Positions 1-12,700 of a stretch of 64,000 nt of DNA are shown one piece after another. The DNA is from Anolis sagrei (lineage: Eukaryota; Chordata; Lepidosauria; Squamata; Anolidae): NCBI RefSeq assembly GCF_037176765.1, contig NC_090024.1, forward strand, positions 60,423,361 to 60,487,360, written 5' to 3'. Both the position numbers and the translations under genes were made by a program. The first letter of the stretch is position 1, and each line of letters starts with the position of its first letter. The notes under the pieces are model-generated. The model saw only the letters and a program-made list of their open reading frames with translations. It had not been told where the DNA came from and ran no database searches.

Positions 1-187
1 GCTGTTCAGCAGTGGGACTCTCTGCCCCGGAGTGTGGTGGAGGCTCCTTCTTTGGAGGCTTTGAAGCAGAGCCTGGATGGCCATCTGTCGGGGGTGCTTT
101 GAATGCAATTTTCCTGCTTCTTGGCAGGAGGTTGGATTGGACGGCCCATGAAGTCTCTTCCAACTCTATGATTCTACGAGAGCTGCA
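1..187 (+). mobile_element. CR1 LINE, 3' end
   Basis: It reads [20 protein letters not shown]-like in one frame and ends with the CR1 signature around tctatgattctacgag. It is the same family as the copies at 36280, 44488, 53235 and 58237. It is truncated by the window edge. Confidence 0.85.
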
Positions 188-493
188 ACTAAGTTTAGAA
201 GTAATAAATTGGAAGTGAAAGACTATACATACTGTACTGATGCTTTGGCACAATGTGCCCTAGGTCCATTACAATGATGGCCTAGGTCCATTACAATGAC
301 CAGCCTGGGGTGCGAAGGGAGAAGGTAGACTGTCAAATCTTCTGGGCTAAATTACAAGACTGTTTTCTTCAGTGACCTCTCCTTCCTGCATTGTATCTAT
401 ACATGAGCTATCCCATGGAGAGGGAGGGGGGTTATAGCTGATTGATGTTTTTATTTTTATTTTTGCAAAGCTAATCGAGTGTTGGTTTTCCAG

Positions 494-676
494 TGAGCTT
501 ATCACTGCAGCAGATGGAGGACAGATTTCGCTGGATTGGTTTGATAATCATGATAGCATACCTTACTCAGAGTCCAACGGCAGACCCACTATCCTGATCC
601 TGCCGGGCCTCACAGGAACAAGCAAGGAATCTTACATCCTCCATATGGTGCAGCAGAGCAAAACCTTGGGATACAG
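494..676 (+). CDS. ABHD3: ABHD3 exon with ELITAADGG...LGYR
   Basis: Acceptor ttttccag before 494 and donor gtatat after 676. The first base completes a split codon from the upstream exon, and the last two bases (AG) start the Arg codon finished in the next exon. It carries the start of the hydrolase fold, with the conserved RPTILILPGLTGTSKES strand and oxyanion region. Confidence 0.93.
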
Positions 677-3600
677 GTATATGTCAGTTTGACTTGGTAA
701 TGTTTCTATTTGGACTGCTTAGACTAAATCTGTACAAGCAAGAAGTTCAACTATGGTAATTTGTAGTGGATGACAGGAGAGGCAGAGCTAGAAAAGACTC
801 CCTGCCCCCATTTTTGCCATCTGGTTCATCTATCAAACCCATAGATCTCTGCCAAAGGCTCCTTTGGGAGCTGATTCCATGGAAAATATCCAACGGTCAT
901 CACTAACGTAATTGTAAACCTTGAGTTTAGACTATTTGCCCTTTTTTGTCACAGCTTCCAGAATCCCATAGCCAGCATATTTATTTATTTATTTATTTAT
1001 TTGTTTGTTTATTTATTTATTATTTGCTTTATTTCTATACTGCATTTTTCAGCCTAATTCGGCGACTCAATGCGGTTTACACAGTACAAATCATCATAAC
1101 AATAACAAGTAGTTAAAACACATCATATACAACAGACAAAACAACAATCAATTATCATATCAACGCCTCAGTAAAAATCAGAATCCGTTCTCATAATCCT
1201 TATACCATTTCCTATGTTCGATTATACCGTCTTCCTGTGTTCAGTTGCACTGTTTAGCCAAACGCTTGTTCATAGAGCCACGTCTTGACCTTCCTCCGGA
1301 ATGCCAGCAACGAAGGGGCCTGTCTGATGTCTACAGGTAGGGCATTCCATAGCCGAGGGGCCACCACCGAGAAGGCCCTGTCCCTCGTCCCCGCCAGATG
1401 CTCTTGTGACGCAGGCGGGACCGAGAGCAGGGCCTCCCCGGACGATCTTAATGTCCTAGTCAGTTCATAGGTGGAGATGCGTTCGGAGAGGTAAGTGGGG
1501 CCGGAACCGTTTAGGGCTTTATAGGAGCCTTTGGCAGAGATCTATGGGTTTGATAGATGAACCAGATGGCAAAAATGGGAGCAGGGAGTCTTTTCTAGCT
1601 CTGCCTCTCCTGTCATCCACTACAAATTACATAGTTAAACATTGCAATCATTTAGGGCTTTATAGCATAGCAGCTTTATTATTTTGTATTGATTGATGGA
1701 TTGTATTTCTGGATTGCCTCACATCCCACAAAGGCTTCCACGTTGATGAACAAATAGAAAATAATTTAAACAATATCTTTAAAATATGTTAAATACTTTT
1801 TTAAAACTCCCCAAAGCAATTTAAAAGCACTCCTAGAATCCAGTCTAAACCACTTACAGAATACCATGGCTCAATGCTATAAAATTGTTGTTGTTTGGTG
1901 AGGTGCCAACACTATTTGCAAAAGTCCATCACACTGAGCCACGGCAATTGAAGTGGTGTCAAACTGCATTAAGTCTACAGTGTAGATGCACTCGCAGTCA
2001 TGTTAAGGCATTAAGTTAGTTGGCTGTAAAGTGGATTAGATTCAATGATTTGCAGTGAGCATTTTGTGTAGCTGGGAAACGGCAATTTTGAACAGGAAAT
2101 ACATAACCATATGTTTCATGTGTATCTGTCACTGTTTTGAATCATAGGCAATTATTGAATTAAAAACTGGAGCAGCTTTAAATCTTCATATCCAAAGACA
2201 CTCTGGTTAACAGTTCTGGTAAACGGTTCTTTTTTGTTTTTTAAAAGGTGTGTGATCTTAAACTATCGCGGAGTTGCTGGTGAAAATCTCTTGGTAAGGT
2301 TTGCTGTTAAATTAGACAAAACATAGAGCACTATGACCAAATCATGCAACAAGAGTCTTATTGCTAACCCTTGGAAACATGGGATACTTCCACAAGCCAG
2401 CTGTGGCAATCCATCCGTTACTGGAAAACCATCAGTTCTCAGATATATCAGAAATCCTATTGTTAACAACTCAATCTTCTTCTAAAAATAAGCATATTGC
2501 AACAAGAAACAGGAGGAAGTGTTTGTGTTCTCAGACAGGATTCATTAAGAAATTGCATGCATTATTAATATCTTGCTGTCTTGCTACATACAATCTGCCA
2601 ACATCCATTCCTTGCAGGGCTTTGTAAAGTTACTGTTTCAGATGACAATTCTTTTATAATACAGTACTTATAATTAAATAATACTTTTTCTTGCCGAAAG
2701 TAGTAAGAGAAAATTGGTTTTCAACAAACATTGGGAGATGAATGTACAAAGGGGTGTTGTGACACACCAGATCCTTTTTGTTATATATTAAAAGGAGTGA
2801 AAAGATCTTTTGTTTGGTTCAGTTTGGGGCCAATTCCATGTAATCAGCTTTATGTGTTTTAGCCCTGCTCTATTTTACAGTTGTATGCTCTTTAGTAGAG
2901 GACTTCGAACATAATGATATGCAATCCATTCCAAATGATTTTGAAACAGAAATGGAAAAGTATGTCAGCAAGGAACAGCCTCTTGTGAATTGAAATAACT
3001 TTCTGCCTTTAAGGAAACTTAAAATAATAGCACTTTTAAATGCTATTCTGCAAATGTGCTAAAGGCATGGCTGTGTGCACATTTATATAGAAGTCCCACT
3101 GTACTATTTATTTATTTATCATATCAGAAGCAAGTTGAGGGTACAGTTTAAAAACTTGGCATTATGCTAAATATCCTTTGACCAGTAGCTGGCCACTTGG
3201 AGTGCCTCTAATGCCACTGTGAGAAGGTCCTGCATTGTGCATGTGGTAGGGCTCAGGATGCATTGCAATCAATACATCTAACGATTTTTAACCCAATCTA
3301 ACCTCGAGTCTCTTTGTACTGAAACATCAAGGTTTTCCCTTTCACCCAGTTGTCAGATTGTGTACCTAAACCATCTTTAATTGATGTCAGACACATAACC
3401 ATGTTCATATACAGTAGAGTCTCACTTATCCAACCTTTACTCATCCAACGTTCTGTATTATCCAACACAGTCTGTCTCCCACCCAGATCCACAGTTTCAA
3501 TACATTGTAATGTTTTGGTGCTAAATTCATAATAGAGTAATTACTACATAATGTTACTGTGTATTGAACTGCTTTTTCGGTTGATTTGTTGTAAAACACG

Positions 3601-3736
3601 ATGTTTTGGTGCTTAATTTGTAAAATAACATAATTTGACGTTTAATAGGCTTTTCCTTAATCCCCCCTTATTATTCAATATTTTCACTTATCCAACATTC
3701 TGCTGGCCTGTTTATGTTGGATAAGTGAGGCTCTAC

Positions 3737-3782
<46 letters not shown>

Positions 3783-6700
3783 GATTCATATATATATATA
3801 TATGAATCATATATATATATATATTCATATATATATTCATATATATATTCGAAATGTAGGGGACCCCCTGCTTGGGGTCCTTGCTGAGTCCATCACAGAG
3901 GGCAACAAAATGAAGAGAGTCTAGTCTCCAGAGGTAAAGCAGAAATCTCTTTATTTCAAGTGTGGCCACACAGGGAGAAACAACCAAGACAAACCAGTGT
4001 CTTCAAAAAAGGCTGTCTCTCATATTTGGATATTTCAGTCTCCTTATATACATGTCTTTTCACTGTGTCATGGGCACACACCTCTCTTATCGGATCATCC
4101 ATTCAAAAACATGTTTTTCTCATATTTTGCCATTTCAGTGTCTCTCACTGCTAACCCTCTACAAACTACGTAAACACACACATTATTGTTACAGATAAGC
4201 ATTTTGGGTGTTAACCCACCCTGGGTACTCCCTGGGCGTTCTTAACCCACCCTGGGTATCTTGTGTCATCTAGATACATTATCTCCTCTTGGCTTCTGGT
4301 CTTCTGCAGGCCAGAGGAGAGGCACAAACCCCTCTCTAGGTTTGCATTTTAGAATTTCAACATTTCTAAGTTCTGTTAACCCTTTCACTCCTCCCTTTTC
4401 TTTTTGCGAAAGCTGATCATACAGAAGCTGAAGCAAGATCAATATCTAGTTATAACATTTTTACGATACCCTGGCATTTGGGAACCGCACTTGTGGTGAA
4501 CTTATAACACATCTTCATGATGATGGGAAAATACATCAAGGAGGGCTCTCGTGCACACACACATTAATTCATACTCATGCACACACAGGCCTTCTCCGGC
4601 AAAGATGATCAGTCTTTTCTGAGGAAGCGTGGACGCTCCATTGCTGCAGTTCAGGAAGCATGGAGATTGTCAGGGGTCCCCTGCATTTATAGGCCAAAAT
4701 CCATTTTTCTTCATTTCAACAGTCAGGTTGCTCTGTCCTCTTACTAAAGGACTATATGTCTTTGTTCTCTCCAAAGTTCAAGACATTCGCATTCCAGGCC
4801 TCATGACTTATGGGGTACCTCCTGCACTCCTTAAAAACTATAAAACACAAACAGTACATATATTTACTGTTCCAATTAATAGTCCAATTGCAATATTTTT
4901 TTTCATAAGCTTTGCATCCTTTTAATTGGTGGCCAGTTGCATTCATGTTTAGAAACCAAATAAAACTGTTAATTAACTTGCACAGCTTTCCAAGTTTTTC
5001 CTGGTTCGGATGAACCCACTTCTGTTTATCATTAGCCTGTAATAAATAAGGATGAGGATCTTCTGCTCAAAACTGCAAACACTTTATGAAAAGTATCATC
5101 AATAAGAGTGAGACTAAATAAAATCTAAAATTACATATGTCATGAATGACTTTTCAATGATTTTAAAGCATAGGTTCTTTTTAGTGCAATTTCCCGTGTG
5201 AGAAGGTATATAAGATTACAGAAAACATTTAGACAAAGAATGACATTGGACATTGGACATACAGATTCTATGTAACTACATTGGATTCACAATTACATTG
5301 GTTAACAAACAAACCAGAGGTTCCCAGAAGACATCACGGCTCTGTTTCACCATTGCCTCACCACCAGTTACTTTCAGTGGGATAATGAATTCTACGAACA
5401 GAAAGATGGAGTAGCTATGGGGAGCCCTCTCAGCCCGGTCATAGCTAACTTCTACATGGAACACTTTGAAGAACAAGCCCTGGAGACAGCAACCAAAAAG
5501 CCCACGATATGGTTCAGATATGTGGATGACACCTTCACCATTTGGAGCCATGGAGAAGAAGAACTCAAACGGGTTCCTGGACCATCTCAACAGCATCCAC
5601 CCAAACATCCAGTTCACCATGGAAAAAGAAAATGAAGGAAGACTGCCTTTTCTAGATGTCCTAGTCATCCGCAAACCAGATCAACAATTGGGTCACACCG
5701 TCTACAGAAAACCCACACACACAGATAGATATCCACATAAAAACTCCAACCATCACCCAAGTCAAAAAAGAAGCACCATTTAAGGCTTGGCAGGCCGTGC
5801 AAAAAGAATCTGCGAAGCTCACCTCCTCCAAGATGAACTGAACCACCTCAACTGGGCTCTCCAGGCCAATGGAGACTCCACCTCAGACATCAGAAGAGCT
5901 GCAAGACCAAGAACAAGCCACGAGAGTAAAGGTGAAGATCCACCCAGAGGAAAAGTGTTCCTGCCAGACATCAAGGGAACCACTGCTCGCATAGGGAAGC
6001 TGATGAGGAAACACAACATACAAACAATCTACAAACCCACCAAGAAAATCCAACAAATGCTACATTCAGCAAAGGACAAGAGGGGTCCTCTCACCTCTGC
6101 AGGAGTCTACCGTATATCATGCAGCTGTGGACAAGTCTACATAGGGACCACCAAACGCAGCATTGCCCAGACACGAATCAAGGAACATGAAAGGCACTGC
6201 AGACTACTTCAACCAGAGAAGTCAGCCTAGCAGAGCACCTGATGAACCAGCCGGGACACAGCATATTATTTGAGAACACAGAAATGCTGGACCACACCAA
6301 CAACCACCATGTCAGACTACACAGAGAAGCCATTGAAATCCACAAGCATGAGGACAATTTCAACAGAAAGGAAGAGACCATGAAAATGAACAAAATCTGG
6401 CTACCAGTATTAAAAAAACTCTAAAATTATAACAGCTAAACAACAGAGAGGGGAAAAAAACCAGGCACAGATTAACACCTCCCAGCAACAGATTTTCCCA
6501 GGCTCAGGCAGGCCTTCTAATGCTAATGAAGGTGATCAGCTAAACATTCACACCTAACTGCAGCAGGGAAGAGCTCCTTGCTCCACCCCAGCCATTCCAC
6601 AGATATATAAACCCATTGTCCTAATTCCAACAGACCTCACACCTCTGAGGATGCTTGCCATAGATGCAGGCAAAACGTCAGGAGAAATGCCTCTAGAACA

Positions 6701-9700
6701 TGGCTCTATAGCCTGAAAAAAACCACAAGAACCTAGTGATTCCAGCCATGAAAGCCTTCGACAATACATTAAACATAGGGGAATTACATTTTCACTCAAC
6801 ATTCACACACATGTACACGCATTCATCCACATGCATCCAAATATTACCATATCCTTTTCTCCCTCCTTGGAGAAGCACCTGTAAGGCCAGACCCTGCTTT
6901 CCTGCAGCCTGCCAATGCACAGTTCCATAACTTCCATAATGCCATAACTTCAGAACACTGAAATGCCAAAACTTCTTTCCCTAAGCACAATGCCAAGGAC
7001 CAGACCTCTGTTTTCCATACAGCAGAACCTGACTCCCTGCACAAAATCTAAGACTCCAAAAGCACACTTCTTCCTCTTCCCTTGAGAAAGAAGCCCCAAA
7101 GTGTCCAGAATCAAGCTTTCCCATAGCATATCTGACACTTTCTGAATACACCACCTCTGTCCTTCCCATGGAGCAGAGCATGTAAGTACTGGAGTCTGTG
7201 TCTATTTTTCCCCCCTGAAAATGCCTAATGCAACCTGTCTCACTAAAAGCGGAATAAAAGAACCTATTTAATGTTTTTAAAAGTACTTATGACACATATG
7301 GTGGGGGCTGGGATTCCAGCTCTAATTGTCCTTCTGCAGAATCAAGGTATATGACCTTCTTACTTTCACCATTAAATGGTGCTGTTGGATTGGCAAGTAA
7401 GGGCATGCAAGAGGGAGTTTCTTTGCAACATTTTAAAAGCCAAGGAGGTCGGGTTTGCAACACAACACTCCATGCATTTATATAGCAAAGCTAATCTAGA
7501 TGGTTGGCAGCTATGTAACGAAGGCATTGCCTTACTATTTTCAAATCATAAGTTCCGGTTTCTGGCCATCTGGGATTTAAATTAAATTTCGGCCATTCCA
7601 CCTGACACAGAAATTGCAATTTCTGGGCATTGTTACATCCTGGCATCTGTTGCCTAAACTTAGAGAAATTCTTAACCATACATTCCAATGGGCTTGAGCA
7701 TTTCTTACTCCCTTTTTGCCCCATTTTCCTAAGGGTGGTGCCTATTCAGTTGTTTCACACTCCCGAACAGACAATACTTTCCAACCTTCCACCCTTCTGG
7801 CGCCTGTTTACTAGTCTAGACTTTCCCTTTCCCCAAGAAAACCTCTACTCGCCTGGTCACGATGACTTGCGTTCCCTGACGTTCCTGGGGACGAGATTTC
7901 CAACTTTCCTCTCAAGTGGAGCGTTCCTGCTGACGAGGGCACCCAACAAAGATGAACAAAAGGATCGGTCTGTTGTTTTGGGATCCCTTCTCGACCTCTG
8001 TTGATACATCCCAATTGGGCAGCCTTCGCCTTCAGGAATGGGTTGCCAACAACCTCTAGAATCTCATCAAACCGGCACCTCTGCTAGATCTCGGTGGAAC
8101 CTCCAGAAATGTAGGGGACCCCCTGCTTGGGGTCCTTGCTGAGTCCATCACAGAGGGCAACAAAATGAAGAGAGTCTAGTCTCCAGAGGTAAAGCAGAAA
8201 TCTCTTTATTTCAAGTGTGGCCACACAGGGAGAAACAACCAAGACAAACCAGTGTCTTCAAAAAAGGCTGTCTCTCATATTTGGATATTTCAGTCTCCTT
8301 ATATACATGTCTTTTCACTGTGTCATGGGCACACACCTCTCTTATCGGATCATCCATTCAAAAACATGTTTTTCTCATATTTTGCCATTTCAGTGTCTCT
8401 CACTGCTAACCCTCTACAAACTACGTAAACACACACATTATTGTTACAGATAAGCATTTTGGGTGTTAACCCACCCTGGGTACTCCCTGGGCGTTCTTAA
8501 CCCACCCTGGGTATCTTGTGTCATCTAGATACATTATCTCCTCTTGGCTTCTGGTCTTCTGCAGGCCAGAGGAGAGGCACAAACCCCTCTCTAGGTTTGC
8601 ATTTTAGAATTTCAACATTTCTAAGTTCTGTTAACCCTTTCAATAAGATTCATATATATATATATATGAATCTTGTAATCTGTATAAATGAATAGACCCA
8701 CCAAACTAGGAGACTTCTCCCCTGAAAGATTGTAGGCTTATTCTGCAACCCCTCTTAAAGCATTGCCCACATTTAGAGCTTGGAAAAGATGCTTTCTGGA
8801 GTGAAACTCCAATACTTTGCCAGCCAACATGACTAGTGGCTGCCTGAGAGGAGGGCTTGATAGTTCAGAGTTTACCAGGATCTGTCAATTGTTTATTGGT
8901 ATATCTTTTCTATTTTAAGGACTAGAAATTATTCTTTTGGATTTACATTTTGAGGAAGGTGAATTTGGTGTAAATATTAATGTATCAAACATTGTGTCTA
9001 TTCTATATCTTTATGGAATTAAAGATTTAAAATTGCAGTGAATATAGAAGTCTGAGGAAAATGTAATATTAAAGAAAACTCTAACACACTACTTGTCTTA
9101 CTAGCCCAGTATTTTCTAATTTTAGTGTTCATCTGCCATTGTTGGCTATTCACCTTATAAGAGAGGTCTGTGACTGAACATTGCACTTTTTTGTATGCAA
9201 ACTCTACTATGTCATTGAACTATTTTCCTTATTTAGAGTTAATGATTAAAGATGACAGATAACCTGCTATTTCATCATTTCTAGCCTTATGTGGCACAGG
9301 AAGTAAATAACACAGCATGGCTCTCTAATTCACCTAAGCCTTCTTTTTAGGATGCTTATTAAAATTTTGTTAAGGAGTTGAGCAGATGGGTTTTACCTTT
9401 TTGCCCTCCATCAACTGATACCCCAACATTCCTTAAATTCTAGAGACTTGGAGGTTCTTTTCATGTTATTTTGGTTTGTTTTGTTTCATATTCTAGGGAA
9501 GTTCTGTCTCTCTCTTCCTCCCACACACAATCTTATTTCTGTTTTTCATTGCATCAGTGCTATGCTTTGAAATTTGCTGACATACCACCCTTTCTAGAGA
9601 AAACTTTTTAGGGCAAATATGTGTTCAGTACCTCCAAGCTTGGGATGCCCTTCATGTGACTGGATATGTGAAGGGAACTTTTGACCTTCTGGATTTGGGT

Positions 9701-12700
9701 GGAAGGTGTGACTCTTATCAGACCAAATCCTCACAATCACTATGAGCTATCAGGGCTGTCTCAATCTAACAACCTCTGGAGGGCTTCATCCTGCATTCCT
9801 GCAGCTTAGTATCTTCAAGGGTAAGAAATGTTAGTGTTAGGCTCAAGCTAGTATAAGATTTACTGAGTTAATGTATGTGCAAATATTTGGGCATTTAGGA
9901 GGTTACTTCATGCTCCCCTTTCCTGCAACTCTGCCCTGAAATATGCAGCTTTGCAAACAGGAGGTAGGATGCTCCATCGAGGCCATGTCTGACTAGTGTT
10001 GCCATTCGTTAGCACACTGTTACAGCACTTTCCGTCGACTTTGGACTTCAGTATGTTATTACAAAAACTTTTGTCCCTAGCTATATGCATTTATTCATAA
10101 TTATGCTCCTAAGCCTAATTATAAATACACCTTTTATGGAGGGCGCTGACTTCGATAAACAGGCAGTGTTACAAACACCGAACTTATAAACAACTCATAG
10201 TTAAGATTGGGGGTTAAACAATAGGGAGAGAAATCTACCCATAAGAAGGGAAATTTACTCCTGGAAGAGTTATAATGGGGGAAAGGTTTATCCATTGAAG
10301 CTTTATCACCAATTCTTGTTTCCATGATAAGTTGCATCTTTTCAAAATCCGATTCTGTCAGTGACCAAAAGTGAGGTGAAATCTTCTGAACAGGGGCACA
10401 GACAGCAACATAAACACCATAGGGATGTTAACCATATGCTATCCTTTATGTGTGTGTGTGTGCGTATGTATGTATATATATATATTGACTGGAGTTAAAA
10501 TATACCTGTTCCAACTCACAAATTCAGCTTAAGGACAAACCTACAGAACCTCTCTTGTACTTAATTTGGGACTGCCTGTATTGTGAAATACTGCATTAAA
10601 TTACAAGCAAGAGCTATTTTGTGGGTAATGGATGAGATGTAAAATGTTAGTAATGTAAGTGCATACCCATGCTGTACATGGATAACACATTGTTGTGGTG
10701 ACCAACATAGTTTGAATCCAAACTATAGTTATCTGACACCTGTTAATGCTAGAGGAAGCAGAGAAGGCAGTTTTGCTGGTACATCCCGTTGGGTGGGAGG
10801 TGGGGATGGTGAAAATTATTCTCCTCTTCAGTTGAGAATTTCTACTTGATCTCAGCCCATTCTGTGACTGGAAGAAGTCCAACTTCACGTCTTCTAAAAT
10901 GTCCTTTATGCTAGACTTGCTGTGGTTCTCAACCTGTGGGTCCTCAGGCTTTTTGGCATACAACTCCCAGAAATCCCAGCCAGTTTACCAGCTGTTATAA
11001 TTCCTGGGAGTTGAAGGCCAAAACATCTGGGGACCCACAGGTTGAGAACCACTGGGCTAGAGTTAATCTTACTGAACTTCAGTGCTGTATAAACCATCCT
11101 GCTGCTGCTTTGTGTTGCTCTTGGTTTAAAGAGATCAAGCAAATTATGATTATTCTCTTTCTCATTTTTGACTTGTTTTAGACACCGAGGACTTACTGTG
11201 CTTCTAATACAGAAGATTTGGAAACTGTTATTCATTACATACACAAGTTGTACTCCTCAGCTGCATTGGTGGCATCGGGTGTTTCAATGGGAGGGTAAGC
11301 ATTTGTGCAACAGAAGTCACAGGAGGATCACTCTTTGGTCATTAGAAGGCAAGTTGCAAAGGGCAGTGGTAAGGAGTTTTCTTACATAATACAGATTCAG
11401 TGGAAAATGGAATCGGTCTCATTTTTCACTGATTCTGCTTTTCACCAAAGGAATATGAGCTGACAGAGGATGTAATTTTTAAAATACGCTTTGCTTTGCT
11501 CTTTTACATGCTCAGCTTGTAAAGCAGGTTTGAACTAGAAACTGGGAGCATTATTAATGAGAATCTCCAATCGCTGTTATAAAATTATAGGTAATGCTAA
11601 CCACTATAAAGTGATTGCATTCATTCATCAACTGTATTTATACCCCCTCATCCCACCTATAACAAAGGACTTCGATTAGTGGTTTTAGGTTTGAAAGTTT
11701 AAACAGAATTTAACTATAAAAATTGAATGATGCACCATATTCCGGACAATCAGATTAGCCAGTCTCCTGCGATCAGGTAACATATCATGTTCCAGGGTCC
11801 TGAAGTAGTTATGAGCTTATGAACAAAGCTCATGTTGCCTGGACTTCCCACTCATGTGGGTATGCAGTCATTATCATAGCTCCATGCCATGCTTGAAAAC
11901 ATGCAGGTGCGTTCACACCGGTTGAAGTCCTCTTCTTTTTTCCCTTCCCACCCTCTAATTTCCCTCAATACATTAAATTATTATGTGTTTTGATTATGTG
12001 TAACCTGCCTTAAGCTGTGAGGAGAGGCAAGTAAAAAATAAAATTAAGTAAAGGTAAAGGTTTCCCCTTGACATTAAGTCTAGTCATGTCTGACTCTGGG
12101 GGGGTAGTGCTCATCTCCATTTCTAAGCCGAAGAGCCAGCATTGTCTGTAGACACCTCCAAGATCATGTGGCTAGCATGACTGCATGGAGAGCTGTTACC
12201 TTCCCGAAGCAGAATGTATTGAACTACTCACATTTGCATGTTTTCAAACTGCTTGGTTGGCAGTAGCTGGGGCTAACAGCAGGAGCTCACCCCACTCCCA
12301 ACTGCAGATTCCAACTGCAAGTTTTAACCTGCTGTGCTGCCCGGGACTCCTCAGAAACAAAATTATTATTATTATTTGATACACAACAAGATTAGTACAC
12401 AGCAAACAAGATCACTATGCTGGCTTTTGTATTGAATCACATGTCGGACACTTCCCAAGTGTCTAGGACTGTGTGATGTATTGGCGAATAATGCGTGCCG
12501 ATCCCAGTAAGGTGGCCTTTTGCAGCTGGCAGATGGTAATTTTGTCAGTGCCAGTTGTTTTTAAGTGCAGGCACTGCACCCAGTGTGCCGATCACTACTG
12601 GGACCACCTTTACTGGCTTGTGCCAGAGTCTTTACAGTTCAATATCAAAATCCTTGTTGTTGTTGTTGTTGTTGTTGTTGTTAGTGAGAGTTTCTGTAGC

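Larger units (their letters stand above)
3855..8642 (-). mobile_element. Endogenous-retrovirus-like LTR element, tRNA-Gln primed, carrying a Penelope-like insertion
   Basis: Two 533-bp LTRs (3855-4387 and 8110-8642) show no difference by eye. Each begins TG and ends CA. Orientation is minus: a purine tract (minus strand of 4388-4405) abuts the 3' LTR, and the minus strand of 8088-8105 is an 18-base primer-binding site matching the 3' end of vertebrate tRNA-Gln. No recognisable gag, pol or env remains in the roughly 2.2 kb of its own interior, so it is non-autonomous or heavily deleted. A Penelope-like element lies inside at about 5300-6781. Identical LTRs point to a young insertion, or to gene conversion. 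It lies antisense in an ABHD3 intron. Treated as a fossil. Confidence 0.88.

Noticed and set aside
3733-3987. Minus-strand frame with Thr-His and Ile-Tyr runs
   Set aside because: Translation of GT and AT microsatellites.
8088-8105. Plus-strand tRNA-Gln 3' end considered as a tRNA fragment
   Set aside because: Only the 18 bases expected of a primer-binding site match, and they lie beside an LTR.
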